Of a stretch of 64,000 nucleotides of DNA, positions 8,657-17,586 are shown piece after piece. The notes below the pieces were generated by a model. The model ran no database searches. It was not told the origin of the DNA and saw only the letters and a program-made list of their open reading frames with translations. Positions within the stretch are counted from its first letter, which is position 1. The number at the start of each line of letters is the position of its first letter. The position numbers were made by a program, and so were the translations under genes. Source of the stretch: Archaeoglobus sp. JdFR-24 (GTDB lineage: Archaea; Halobacteriota; Archaeoglobi; Archaeoglobales; Archaeoglobaceae); NCBI GenBank assembly GCA_002011215.1, contig MTML01000082.1, forward strand, positions 1-64,000. Direction: 5' to 3'.

Positions 8657-9802
8657 ATGTACTTCGACTACGTATCTGGTTGCCCCGTGGATGAAAGGGT
8701 TATTGAGGCGATGTTTCCATACATGAAAGAGTGTGGTAATCCATCATCGGTTCACTCCCACGGCTTTAAGGCTAAGAAAGCCTTAGAGGAGAGTAGAGAA
8801 TCTGTGGCTGCTTTAATAAACGCAGAACCAAATGAGATCATATTCACATCAGGTGCAACAGAATCGAACAATTTAGCGCTAATTAGTTATGCTTTGAGAA
8901 ACAAGAATAAAGGAAAGCATATAATCACTTCAAAGATAGAGCACATGTCGATTATAAATCCATGCAAGTTTTTGCAGAAGAACGGCTTTAAGATAACCTA
9001 CGCCCCAGTAGACAGATATGGTGTCGTCGATATCTCCTTTATAGAGAGTTCAATAAGAGAAGACACCATATTAATATCCATACAGCATGCAAACAATGAA
9101 ATCGGGACGATTCAACCAATTGAGGAGATAGGTAAAATAGCAAAGGAGAAGGGAATAACATTACATGTTGATGCCACAGCATCCCTCGGAAAGGTAGAGG
9201 TTGACGCTGAGAAGCTCAATGCAGATTTAATTACACTCTCATCAAACGACATATATGGGCCGAGAGGTGTTGGAGCTTTGTATGTAAGAAAGGGAACAAG
9301 AATACAGCCAATAATACTTGGTGGTGGACAGGAAAGGGGTTTGAGAAGTGGAACAGAGAACATTGCTGGCATAGTTGGCTTTGGTGTGGCTGCCGAGATC
9401 ACGAAAAAGGAGTACATTAGCGAGGCTGAGAAGCTCGAAAGAATGCGGAACAGAATAATAGAGGAAGTGTTGAAGATTGAGGAGAGTTATTTGAACGGAC
9501 ATCCAGAGAGGAGATTACCGACTAATATTAACGTTAGATTCAGTTACATAGAAGGAGAATCCCTGGTCTTGAGTTTGGATATGGAGGGAATTCAGGCCTC
9601 AACAGGCTCAGCATGCAGCTCAAAAACTCTTCAACCAAGTCACGTTTTGATGGCTTTAGGATTGAAGCATGAAGAGGCTCATGGCTCACTTCTTCTAACC
9701 CTCGGGAGATATACCAGAGATGAGGATGTTGATAAACTGCTTGAGGTTCTGCCCAAGGCTATTGAGAGGTTGAGGGTGATGTCTCCCCTTTACAGGAGGT
9801 GA
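8657..9802 (+). CDS. iscS: IscS/NifS-like protein lacking the PLP lysine
   Basis: A 381-residue aminotransferase-fold protein that aligns throughout with cysteine desulfurases. The persulfide cysteine is present (Cys321 in [13 protein letters not shown]), as are His96 and Asp172 of the cofactor pocket. The lysine that binds pyridoxal phosphate is absent: the usual HKIYGPKG reads NDIYGPRG, giving Asp198, and the pocket glutamine is Ala175. The same replacement is known in the crystallised Archaeoglobus fulgidus IscS-IscU complex. The protein may therefore act as an IscU scaffold partner and not as a classical desulfurase. The ATG follows an AGGTGG ribosome-binding site. IscU follows after four bases. 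Confidence 0.92.
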   Translation: MYFDYVSGCPVDERVIEAMFPYMKECGNPSSVHSHGFKAKKALEESRESVAALINAEPNEIIFTSGATESNNLALISYALRNKNKGKHIITSKIEHMSIINPCKFLQKNGFKITYAPVDRYGVVDISFIESSIREDTILISIQHANNEIGTIQPIEEIGKIAKEKGITLHVDATASLGKVEVDAEKLNADLITLSSNDIYGPRGVGALYVRKGTRIQPIILGGGQERGLRSGTENIAGIVGFGVAAEITKKEYISEAEKLERMRNRIIEEVLKIEESYLNGHPERRLPTNINVRFSYIEGESLVLSLDMEGIQASTGSACSSKTLQPSHVLMALGLKHEEAHGSLLLTLGRYTRDEDVDKLLEVLPKAIERLRVMSPLYRR

Positions 9803-9806
9803 TACA

Positions 9807-10268
9807 GTGTATTCGGAAAAGGTTCTGGAACATTTCAGAAATCCAAGGAATGTTGGAGAAATTCCAAATCCTGATGGAGTTGGAACTGTTGGCAATCCAG
9901 TATGTGGGGACTTAATGACAATCATGATAAAAGTAAAAGATGGAAGAATTGAGGATGTAAAGTTCAAAACATTTGGTTGTGGGGCGGCAATTGCAACCAG
10001 TAGCATGACTACAGAACTTGCAAAGGGAAAAAGCCTTGAAGAGGCTTTAAAGATAACAAAGGATGCTGTAGCTGGAGCTTTAGGTGGCTTGCCACCTCAA
10101 AAGATGCACTGCTCAAACCTTGCTGCTGATGCGTTAAGGAGAGCCATAACAGATTATTTAAAGAGAATGGGTCATGTCGATAAAATAAAGGAACTCGGAC
10201 TTGAAAAGGAGCTAGAAAAGCTTGAAAGTGGAGAAGTGGATGACCATGAGGAAGTTTGTGAGGCTTAA
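9807..10268 (+). CDS. iscU: Iron-sulfur cluster scaffold IscU
   Basis: A 153-residue IscU/NifU-N protein starting at GTG after an AGGAGGTG ribosome-binding site. The three cluster cysteines are present (Cys33, Cys58, Cys102), with Asp35 in CGD and His101 before the third cysteine. A family-typical core of about 125 residues is followed by a charged C-terminal extension ending in another cysteine. It assembles [2Fe-2S] clusters in complex with IscS encoded directly upstream. No HscA/HscB or ferredoxin is encoded with it. Confidence 0.93.
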   Translation: MYSEKVLEHFRNPRNVGEIPNPDGVGTVGNPVCGDLMTIMIKVKDGRIEDVKFKTFGCGAAIATSSMTTELAKGKSLEEALKITKDAVAGALGGLPPQKMHCSNLAADALRRAITDYLKRMGHVDKIKELGLEKELEKLESGEVDDHEEVCEA

Positions 10269-10458
10269 TGGGCTAAATACATGCTTAGCAGATGTCAATA
10301 AGATAAACCACTAACCTCAGCAATACCCCATCCTTTTTGCCAATAACGAATAATGGCACATGCATATTTTTTTGAGATTCAGCTCTATGTGAGAATTATT
10401 TAACCTAACCCAGCTCTAAGAATAACTTTATAAACTAAAAAATTAGCAGTTATATACA

Positions 10459-10785
10459 ATGAAACCACCATGCATGGCAGTAGTAAAATACATACTACCA
10501 GCAATAAGGGCAAAGTTGGCCAAGGAGCTGATAGAAAAACATGGGTTTAAAAGCAAGGATGCTGCGGAACTGCTTGGACTTACACAGGCAGCAGTATCCC
10601 AATATCTCAGCAGTAAGAGGGGACAACAGGGAATTGAACTTTTAGATAAATCAGAGAAGGCTGGAAAGCTGATAGATGAACTTATCGAAAAAATAATCAA
10701 GAAAGAGCTTGATTTAGATGAGGAGGTAGATTACCTCTGTCAGCTCTGTATGATACTGAGAGAGGAAAACATAATTTTTGAATGA
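10459..10785 (+). CDS. COG2522-type HTH regulator with cysteines
   Basis: A 108-residue DNA-binding protein. A helix-turn-helix lies near residues 25-52 (SKDAAELLGLTQAAVSQYLS). The protein begins MKPPC and has a C-x2-C pair near the C-terminus (CQLCMILRE), as in the COG2522 family of archaeal regulators, where the cysteines may bind an Fe-S cluster. It lies alone between the IscS/IscU operon and the siroheme reductase operon, with a TATA-like ctttataaa about 25 bases upstream. A role in sensing Fe-S or sulfur status is an inference from position and cysteines. Confidence 0.75.
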   Translation: MKPPCMAVVKYILPAIRAKLAKELIEKHGFKSKDAAELLGLTQAAVSQYLSSKRGQQGIELLDKSEKAGKLIDELIEKIIKKELDLDEEVDYLCQLCMILREENIIFE

Positions 10786-10883
10786 ATGAGATTCAATAAT
10801 TAAATATGCAGGAATAAATAAAAACCATGTGTGATTAGATAAAGCAAGTCTATTCTCTGAGACCAATATCCACAATTAGTGGT

Positions 10884-11270
10884 TCATATGAAGACTAAGT
10901 TATTTGATTCCAATACTTCTGTGAGCCCCCCAACACCGTCAACCCAGCTTGGAAGTTTGTTTTCATCTATTCCAAGAATTTCAAGGGTTGCTGAACATAC
11001 AACAACCCTCAGCTTCCCAAAGGCTTTCCCAATTTTTATGGCTTCATCTAATCTCCTGATCTTTCCAGAATTGATCTCCCTGCAGATTATCTCTGTTCTC
11101 TCCTTATCTCCACAGTCGATCTTTTTATTAACTATTGTATCAACAGCCCAGTAGGTTAAAAAAACAACCACCTCTTCACCTAAGGAAGAATAGACACTCG
11201 CAATGTTAAACGCATGGTATACCTTATCCCACTCTCCACTATGGATGATTATGCCATGCACTTTTCCCAC
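10884..11270 (-). CDS. DsrE-like sulfur relay protein (second copy)
   Basis: A 128-residue DsrE/F-fold protein with the conserved cysteine at Cys92 (VVCSATLEILGI), matching the position in the copy at 8287. It is the last gene of an operon running siroheme reductase, TusA, DsrE on the minus strand. The probable task is transfer of sulfur to or from the TusA protein encoded just upstream. Two further cysteines (in DCGDKER and ICRE) are not conserved in the first copy. Confidence 0.8.
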   Translation of the reverse strand: MGKVHGIIIHSGEWDKVYHAFNIASVYSSLGEEVVVFLTYWAVDTIVNKKIDCGDKERTEIICREINSGKIRRLDEAIKIGKAFGKLRVVVCSATLEILGIDENKLPSWVDGVGGLTEVLESNNLVFI

Positions 11271-11299
11271 CTCCTATTCTCACCTATATATTCTCACCT

Positions 11300-11533
11300 T
11301 TATCTTCTTACTCCTATCCTCCACACTTCTCCCTCTCTCTTTACATCAACTTCATATCCATACTTCCTCAAGACTCTTGGAATGTCCCTTGCCGATGGTG
11401 GGTTGTTGGTTATAACCTCAAGGTTGTCAACCTTTTCCAGAGCAAGTTTGGTCAGGGTGAGGGGAAAGGGGCAAACCATATCCTTAACATCAAGTTCGTA
11501 TTTCTCACCAACTTTTTTAAGCTTTAATTTCAT
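11300..11533 (-). CDS. TusA-like sulfur carrier protein (second copy)
   Basis: A 77-residue TusA-family protein with the active cysteine in CPFP (Cys21), preceded by LDVKDMV. Its start overlaps the end of the siroheme reductase gene by 17 bases, so translation is coupled. With the following DsrE gene it forms a second carrier pair in this region, distinct in sequence from the pair at 8056-8646. Confidence 0.82.
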   Translation of the reverse strand: MKLKLKKVGEKYELDVKDMVCPFPLTLTKLALEKVDNLEVITNNPPSARDIPRVLRKYGYEVDVKREGEVWRIGVRR

Positions 11534-12806
11534 AACATCCCTCCTTTAAAACTTTTAAAATCTCTTCTGGCTTTAAATCATTCATTACGAGTTCACCCCT
11601 GATATAAAGATCGTAAACCTGAATTCCTTTTTTAAATTTGCCAACCAAACCTATATCAGCAAGTCTGTGGCAAGAACATCCATTTGCACAACCACTTACA
11701 GCAACATTACCAAACTCAGCAATATTCTCCAACACATCCCTTGCATGAACAGTTGTTCTTCCACAAAAGTTTGATGGGCAAGCAATAGCTGTATAGTATT
11801 CTTTAATGCTGAAGTGCTCTGAAAGTATATCCTTTAGACCATCCAAGTCTTCAACATCTGTAAACATCACATTTTGCCATGGTGTAAGTCTCAATTCACC
11901 ACTTCCAAATTCTTTGCTCAGTTCGGCTATAATCTTCATTTTTTCAGCATTTAATGTCCCAAGTAGGGGTAAAGTATAGTATTGTAAATCATTCCACTGA
12001 ATTCCTTTTCTGTGTTCAATCATCTGGAGATCCAGTTTCCTGTAATCTCTGAGTTTGCCGATTTTCTCCTCAATTTTCTCCCTTAATTTCTCAACTCCCC
12101 ATGAATGAACGAGGTTTTTGAACCTAGCTTTCATCTTACTTTCTTTATTTGAATAATCTCTGTATATTTCAACCACTGCCTTAACGAAGTCAAATACAAT
12201 TTCTTCAGGTATCAAAACGTTGAGACTTTCTGCAAACCTGATTCCTGGATGCGAAATTCCCATACCTCCTCCAACAAACGGTACAAATCCATCATCTGTC
12301 CATATCAGCGAGAGATCATTGGCTTTGATTCTTACACAATCATATCCACAAGATGTGAAGGCGATTTTGAACTTGTGTGGCAGTCTTAAAAACTCAGGAT
12401 TGCCTGAGAAGTAATCGTTCAGCTCAAAAACATACTCCGTTAAATCCTTGGAAGCTTTACCACTGATCGGACATGATACTATGTTTCTAACATCTCCATG
12501 GCATGCCTTACTGAAGGCTTGCCCGCATAAGTCTGTTGTATATCCCATTTTATACAGCCTTTCGAATACCTCCAGAGCGGTTTCAGCATCTATCCAGTGA
12601 AGCTGAATATCCTGTCTGTTTGTAATCTCTGCATAACCCCTGCCATAGTATTCTGCCATTTCAGCTATCTCATAAAATTTATCTGCCGAAATGACCCCGC
12701 CAGGAATCTTTATTCTGAGAAAATGGAGGGATTCATTTCCATTATCTTTACCTAAGGAATACTTGCCAATAAATTTCGATATTTTATCAACATCTATCTC
12801 GATCAT
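11517..12806 (-). CDS. Siroheme [4Fe-4S] sulfite/nitrite reductase-like protein
   Basis: A 429-residue member of the siroheme reductase family. It has the N-terminal ferredoxin-like half (GYAEITNRQDIQLHWI), the LTPWQNV motif, and the cluster-siroheme cysteines near the C-terminus: CPSNFC and, after an AVSG stretch, CANGC. The first pair is spaced Cx4C, whereas CysI-type enzymes have Cx5C. It is too short to be DsrA/DsrB and resembles the small archaeal assimilatory-type group. Partners are TusA and DsrE, encoded downstream in the same operon, which suggests that the sulfur product or substrate is protein-bound. Two palindromes lie directly upstream of the start. Confidence 0.85.
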   Translation of the reverse strand: MIEIDVDKISKFIGKYSLGKDNGNESLHFLRIKIPGGVISADKFYEIAEMAEYYGRGYAEITNRQDIQLHWIDAETALEVFERLYKMGYTTDLCGQAFSKACHGDVRNIVSCPISGKASKDLTEYVFELNDYFSGNPEFLRLPHKFKIAFTSCGYDCVRIKANDLSLIWTDDGFVPFVGGGMGISHPGIRFAESLNVLIPEEIVFDFVKAVVEIYRDYSNKESKMKARFKNLVHSWGVEKLREKIEEKIGKLRDYRKLDLQMIEHRKGIQWNDLQYYTLPLLGTLNAEKMKIIAELSKEFGSGELRLTPWQNVMFTDVEDLDGLKDILSEHFSIKEYYTAIACPSNFCGRTTVHARDVLENIAEFGNVAVSGCANGCSCHRLADIGLVGKFKKGIQVYDLYIRGELVMNDLKPEEILKVLKEGCYEIKA

Positions 12807-12814
12807 ATGATAAA

Positions 12815-12850
12815 TTAACGTTGTTAAGTTAATAAAGTTAACGGTGTTAA
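12815..12850 (-). promoter_or_regulatory. Tandem 13-bp palindromes upstream of the siroheme reductase operon
   Basis: TTAACGTTGTTAA (12815-12827) and TTAACGGTGTTAA (12838-12850) are two copies of the dyad TTAACNNNGTTAA with starts 23 bp apart. They begin 9 and 32 bp upstream of the reductase start codon. This is the layout of a dimeric repressor operator over an archaeal core promoter. I did not see the dyad elsewhere in the window. Confidence 0.6.
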
Positions 12851-13012
12851 ACCAATAGGTTTCAGACTGTCGAATCTACATACAGATCGATTTCTATTTA
12901 GATGGACATTTAATATCGATATAAAAAGTCCTGTGTAAGCAGAACCAAATGTAAGGTACCATCACATAACCCAGCCCCCAGACATCCTTTTTCAAACGCG
13001 ATTAAATTAAAA

Positions 13013-13633
13013 TCAATGCCTAATCGAGCCGAAATATCTTTCGAGTATCTTTTTCTGTCCCCTTCTCAAGATCTCAGACAATGTTGAGGGGGCGATACCA
13101 AAGAGGTCGGCAAGCTCTTCAAGCCTTATTTTCTTAGGAAAATCGAAATAACCCTTATCAAGAGCTATTCTTAGTATTTCCTCTTCTCTATAAGTTACTC
13201 CAGGCTTTTTTTCTTTGCTATCTGGTTTACCCTTATATAGTATTTCATGATCAACTTGAATCTCTTCTAACTCCCTCATTAGAGACAAAAAAGATTCGTC
13301 ATCGCAAATAACACTCCATATAATCTCGTTTTCATTTATATTAGCATTGGTAATCAAGCATCCCGAATCAATAATAGAGAGTGCTAACAAACAGGTGTGC
13401 TCTCTGATCAGAACCTTAGCCTCCTGAGATGATGTGGCGATTCCTTCACAGTAGGAGGGTAAATTTTTAAGAATATTTTCAACTTTCTTCGCCTTTACAT
13501 TGAGCAGGCCTTTTACGTTATCATCAATTCTGGTTAAACCTTCAATTTTCATGACAGAACAGTTCAGGATTTCCTTTATAGCTCCAAGAACGCATGATTC
13601 TGGAAGAGCTGTTTTTATTTGAACTTCGAGCAT
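13013..13633 (-). CDS. Bat/HTH_10-family transcriptional regulator
   Basis: A 206-residue regulator of the bacterio-opsin-activator family. The last 55 residues form the HTH_10 domain (TYREEEILRIALDKGYFDFP, then LEELADLFGIAPSTLSEILR). The first 150 residues are a divergent sensory region. I chose the ATG at 13633 (MLEVQIK) because the family starts there and an AAAGGA ribosome-binding sequence precedes it; a longer frame would run into the divergent CO dehydrogenase gene. The shared intergenic region makes the CO dehydrogenase gene a likely target. Confidence 0.8.
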   Translation of the reverse strand: MLEVQIKTALPESCVLGAIKEILNCSVMKIEGLTRIDDNVKGLLNVKAKKVENILKNLPSYCEGIATSSQEAKVLIREHTCLLALSIIDSGCLITNANINENEIIWSVICDDESFLSLMRELEEIQVDHEILYKGKPDSKEKKPGVTYREEEILRIALDKGYFDFPKKIRLEELADLFGIAPSTLSEILRRGQKKILERYFGSIRH

Positions 13634-13717
13634 ATATTTTCCTTTTTCAAAGCGAGAAATAAACATTTCGAAAATTTTAGGGTAAATTAAAATATATTGC
13701 CCATAAGAGTGAAACAT

Positions 13718-15583
13718 ATGAAAATCGAAGGAAAGATTAGCTACCATAAAACTATAAACGAGATGTATGAGAAAGTGAAAGCCGATGGGATATCAAATAT
13801 AGTAGACAGGTTCAATGCACAGGAGAAGACCAGATGTCCCTTCTGCACAAAGGGTTTGAGTTGTAGACTTTGCTCAATGGGTCCCTGCAGAATAACAGAG
13901 AAGAATCCATATGGTGCCTGCGGAATAGATGCCGCAGGAATGAGTGTTAGAAACTTTGTCCATTTGAACATGCTTGGAACTGAAGCCTATACATATCATG
14001 CAATCGAAGCTGCAAAAACTCTAAGAGCCACTGCAGAGGGGAAAACACCCTATGAAATTAAGGATGTTGAAAAACTGAAATTGTTCTCCGCACTGCTCGG
14101 AATTGAAAGTGAAGATATCAAGGAACTTGCAATAAAGGTTGCCGATTTTATAATAGCAGATCTGAGTTCATATACAGAGAGCAAGCTTGTAGAGATATTT
14201 TCGCCTGAAAAAAGAAAAGAATTGTGGAAAAAGATAGGAATATTTCCTTCCGGGGTTTTCCAGGAACTGCTTATTGTTGGTTCATCAAGCATGACAAATG
14301 TAGATTCAAACTATGTTTCTCTGGCAAAGAAAAGTATGAGCATGGGTATAGCCACATGTATGGCAGCTCAAATCGCTTTAGAGTGGATTCAGGACATACT
14401 TTTTGGAACACCGATGCCACATGAGAGTTATGCCGATTTGGGTATACTTGACCCAGAATATGTGAATATAGCGGTTGAAGGCCATGAGCCTTTCGTCGGA
14501 GCTGCCTTAATAAAGATCGCTGAGAGTGAAGAAGCTCAGAAAAAAGCTAAGGAATCAGGAGCCAGAGGTTTAAGGATAATCGGGTTTATAGAGACAGGAC
14601 AGGAGCTGATTCAGCGCTTTGATAGCCCTGTATTTGCTGGAATAGTTGGAAACTGGATAGTTCAGGAGTTTGCATTAGCCACAGGAAGTGTTGATGTTTT
14701 CGCAGCAGACATGAACTGTGCTTTACCATCTCTGCCAGAATACCAGAGCTATGGTGTCAAAATTGTACCAGTCAGCAGACTTGTAAGATTTAGAGACATA
14801 GACGAAGGACTAGATTATGAACCTGAAAAGGTTGAGGAGATCGCTAAAAAATTGATTGACATGGCTATTGAGAATTTCAAACAGAGGAGTAAAGAAGGAT
14901 ACAATATCGAGAAAAAGCAAAAAATTTTAGTAGGTTTCTCTCCCGAGGCGATCTTAAAGGCTTTAAACGGAGATCTAAATGTTCTGCTGGACGCAATAAA
15001 AAGTGGAGATATTAAGGGAATTGTAGCACTCGTAAGCTGCACAACCCTCAAAAATGGCCCCCACGATGCAAATACTGTTACAATTGCCAAAGAGCTGATA
15101 AGGAAGGATATCTTAGTCCTCTCGATGGGTTGTGGAAATGCTGCCCTTCAGGTAGCAGGTCTGACATCAATGGATGCCGTTGAGCTTGCTGGTGAGAAAC
15201 TAAAGGCTGTATGCAACGCTTTAGGAATTCCACCAGTTTTGAGCTTTGGAACTTGCACAGATACTGGCAGATGTGCCTATCTTGTAAAGCTCATTGCAGA
15301 TGCTTTAGATGTTGACATACCTCAGTTACCAGTAGCCGTTTCCGCTCCAGAATACATGGAGCAGAAAGCCACAATTGATGCCGTTTTTGCAGTGGCCTAT
15401 GGGCTGACAACACACGTTTCCCCAGTTCCACCAATAACCGGAAGTGATAAGGCTGTTAAACTTTTTACTGAAGATGTTGAAAAGCTCACAGGTGGAAAAG
15501 TTATCGTTGAAGAAGATCCAGTTAAAGCTGCTGAACAGCTGGAAAAGGTTATAGAAGAGAAGAGGAAAGGTCTGGGAATATAA
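13718..15583 (+). CDS. cooS: Nickel CO dehydrogenase catalytic subunit CooS
   Basis: A 621-residue monofunctional CODH that oxidises CO or reduces CO2. The B-cluster cysteines are C49, C52, C57 and C68 (SCRLCSMGPCR, then YGACG). The D-cluster region has C40-x2-C43, not the widely spaced pair of most CooS proteins. C-cluster motifs follow: VSCTTLKNGPHD, VLSMGCGNAALQ, SFGTCTDTGRC and the APEYMEQKA loop. The start at 13718 lies about 25 bases behind a TATA-like aaatatat. No CooF ferredoxin, CooC nickel ATPase or acetyl-CoA synthase gene is adjacent, so electron partner and maturation must come from elsewhere. A HTH_10 regulator is divergent. Confidence 0.93.
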   Translation: MKIEGKISYHKTINEMYEKVKADGISNIVDRFNAQEKTRCPFCTKGLSCRLCSMGPCRITEKNPYGACGIDAAGMSVRNFVHLNMLGTEAYTYHAIEAAKTLRATAEGKTPYEIKDVEKLKLFSALLGIESEDIKELAIKVADFIIADLSSYTESKLVEIFSPEKRKELWKKIGIFPSGVFQELLIVGSSSMTNVDSNYVSLAKKSMSMGIATCMAAQIALEWIQDILFGTPMPHESYADLGILDPEYVNIAVEGHEPFVGAALIKIAESEEAQKKAKESGARGLRIIGFIETGQELIQRFDSPVFAGIVGNWIVQEFALATGSVDVFAADMNCALPSLPEYQSYGVKIVPVSRLVRFRDIDEGLDYEPEKVEEIAKKLIDMAIENFKQRSKEGYNIEKKQKILVGFSPEAILKALNGDLNVLLDAIKSGDIKGIVALVSCTTLKNGPHDANTVTIAKELIRKDILVLSMGCGNAALQVAGLTSMDAVELAGEKLKAVCNALGIPPVLSFGTCTDTGRCAYLVKLIADALDVDIPQLPVAVSAPEYMEQKATIDAVFAVAYGLTTHVSPVPPITGSDKAVKLFTEDVEKLTGGKVIVEEDPVKAAEQLEKVIEEKRKGLGI

Positions 15584-15592
15584 TTTTAACAT

Positions 15593-15610
15593 AATTTTTT
15601 TACTTTTTTA
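15593..15610 (+). terminator. Oligo-T tracts behind cooS
   Basis: Two T runs follow the cooS stop within 30 bases and precede 190 bases of non-coding DNA. They are consistent with archaeal termination. Confidence 0.4.
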
Positions 15611-15803
15611 TAATATAACTTCGCTTTGAAATTGTTTGATTTTGTAGGGTGTTAGGTTATAAGAGTCGGATCATGTATGAATAATCATTGAGTGTCAGAG
15701 GAAAAAGTTATACCTGTATTCACTATTTGATATTGATGAATGCAGAAGGTTTCTTCATAGAATGTACAGAAAATTTGCTGATTAGATTATGGAGGTGTAA
15801 AAA

Positions 15804-16049
15804 ATGGTTGAAATAACGATGTATGGTTTAACCACATGCCCACACTGCAAGAGAACACTGGAATTTCTTAAGAAAAATGGGGTCGAGTTTGACACGGTAT
15901 GGCTTGACGATCTTAAAGGCGAAGACAAGAAAAAAGCCGTAGAAAAGATATATAACATTTCTGGAAGTTATTCAGTCCCCCTCATTGTTAAAGGAGACAA
16001 ATTTGTTCTGGGTTTCGATGAGGAGAAGATTAGAGAGCTGATAAAATGA
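15804..16049 (+). CDS. Glutaredoxin-like protein
   Basis: An 81-residue thioredoxin-fold protein with a CPHC active site (Cys12, Cys15) and the cis-proline segment YSVPLIV. An AGGTG ribosome-binding site lies in front of the ATG. The gene overlaps the ferredoxin:thioredoxin reductase gene by four bases, so the two probably form an electron route from ferredoxin through FTR to this glutaredoxin. Confidence 0.9.
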   Translation: MVEITMYGLTTCPHCKRTLEFLKKNGVEFDTVWLDDLKGEDKKKAVEKIYNISGSYSVPLIVKGDKFVLGFDEEKIRELIK

Positions 16050-16384
16050 ATGTTGAAGATTATCTCAGGATTTTTGAGAGAGTTGCAAACAAAAAAGGAT
16101 GGATTGTTAATCCAGACAGAGAACTTCTCAGATCTTTTGCAGAAGGGCTTATTAAAAATAGAGAAAGATATGGGTTAGCCATCTGCCCTTGCAGGTTATC
16201 AACAGGTAGAAATGAAATTGATAGACTGATCATATGCCCCTGTGTTTACGCTGAAGAAGATATTAATGAATATGGAAGATGTTACTGTGGGCTTTATGTA
16301 AGCAGAGAATATATGGAGGGTAAAGTTCCAGACAGACCGGTTCCAGACAGACACTTCAAATATTATGCTGAGCTTCAAGATTGA
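16046..16384 (+). CDS. Ferredoxin:thioredoxin reductase catalytic subunit
   Basis: A 112-residue FTR beta-chain homologue. All six cysteines of the special [4Fe-4S]/disulfide centre are seen: CPC (47-49), CPC (64-66) and CYC (79-81, in GRCYCGLY). The enzyme reduces thioredoxin-fold disulfides with electrons from ferredoxin. As in other anaerobic archaea there is no variable (alpha) chain nearby. Translationally coupled to the glutaredoxin gene. Confidence 0.92.
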   Translation: MNVEDYLRIFERVANKKGWIVNPDRELLRSFAEGLIKNRERYGLAICPCRLSTGRNEIDRLIICPCVYAEEDINEYGRCYCGLYVSREYMEGKVPDRPVPDRHFKYYAELQD

Positions 16385-16482
16385 ATTTTAATTAAATCTA
16401 ATATATTGCTTATGGACAAATGGTGTTGAAGGGCAGAAAGCCAAATACAAGAAAAATAAAAGAAAAAATTAAGAATTGAAAT

Positions 16483-17586
16483 TCAAATTCCCTTAAATTT
16501 CATTTTCTCTATTGAGAACTCATATTTTGCCATTACTCTCCTGAAGGATTCATGATCTCTTCTGCAGAGTATTGTTATTGCCTTCCCATCCTTTCCCGCT
16601 CTGGCAGTCCTTCCTATCCTGTGTATATAATCATCAGCATTGTTTGGAACATCGTAGTTGAAAATGTGGGTAATGCTTTTCACATCCAGACCTCTTGAAG
16701 CGACATCTGTAGCAACAAGGATTTTAATCTTACCTTTTCTAAAACTATCCATCATTCGGTCTCTTTTAGCCTGGGTTAATCCACCGTGGAGTACATTAAC
16801 CTTAAATCCCCGTAAAAACAGATTTCTAGAAATGTTATCAGCCATCTTCCTGGTATTCGTGAAAATTAAAGCTTTTTCAGGGTTCTCTCTCTTCAAAAGA
16901 TGGACAAGCATTGTAAACTTGTCTTTTGCTTTGATTTCACAGTAAAACTGGTTTAAAAGTCTTGGATCTACCTGTTTTTTCGTGGTAATGGTTTTAGGCT
17001 TTCCCATATACTTCGAGGCCAGATTTCGAACTTCCCGGGGCATTGTTGCTGAAAACAGCATTGTTTGTCTTGTTTCTGGTGTGCGTCTTATTATCGATTC
17101 AACATCATCTATAAAACCCATATCGAGCATTCTGTCAGCCTCATCTATAACGAGATACCTCACCTTAGAAAAATCAACCGTACGCCTCCTTATGTGATCG
17201 AGTATCCTCCCTGGAGTTCCAACAACCACATCAGCTTTACGTAAATCCCTTATCTGCGGTTCTATTGGAACTCCACCATGGATGTCCACAATCCTCAATT
17301 TTTTGTGCTTTGAAAACTTTTTGAATACACTTTCTATCTGATTTGCAAGTTCCCTCGTAGGCGTAAGAACCAGCGCCTGAATTTCACGCCTGCTTTTCAG
17401 AGCCTCTATTATTGGAATTGCAAATGCCAGAGTTTTACCCGAACCGGTCTCTGACTGTCCAACAATTTCAACACCTTTTTCTATCAACGGTATAGCCAGT
17501 TTCTGTATCTCCATGGGTTCAACCATACCGTGTTTTTCCAGAAGGCTGAGTGTGCCTTCACTTATATTCATTTCACTAAATTTCAT
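16483..17586 (-). CDS. DEAD-box RNA helicase
   Basis: A 367-residue superfamily 2 helicase with all core motifs in order: Q-motif region (ISEGTLSLLEKHG), GQSETGSGKT, PTRELA, GTPGR, DEAD (VIDEADRMLDMGF), SAT, and HRIGRTARAG. There is essentially no extension beyond the two RecA domains, as in the minimal archaeal DEAD-box proteins that unwind short RNA duplexes. Confidence 0.95.
   Translation of the reverse strand: MKFSEMNISEGTLSLLEKHGMVEPMEIQKLAIPLIEKGVEIVGQSETGSGKTLAFAIPIIEALKSRREIQALVLTPTRELANQIESVFKKFSKHKKLRIVDIHGGVPIEPQIRDLRKADVVVGTPGRILDHIRRRTVDFSKVRYLVIDEADRMLDMGFIDDVESIIRRTPETRQTMLFSATMPREVRNLASKYMGKPKTITTKKQVDPRLLNQFYCEIKAKDKFTMLVHLLKRENPEKALIFTNTRKMADNISRNLFLRGFKVNVLHGGLTQAKRDRMMDSFRKGKIKILVATDVASRGLDVKSITHIFNYDVPNNADDYIHRIGRTARAGKDGKAITILCRRDHESFRRVMAKYEFSIEKMKFKGI

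Noticed and set aside
13634..13747. Extended N-terminus of the Bat-type regulator
   Set aside because: It would run into the divergent cooS coding region; the family-typical start at 13633 has a ribosome-binding sequence.
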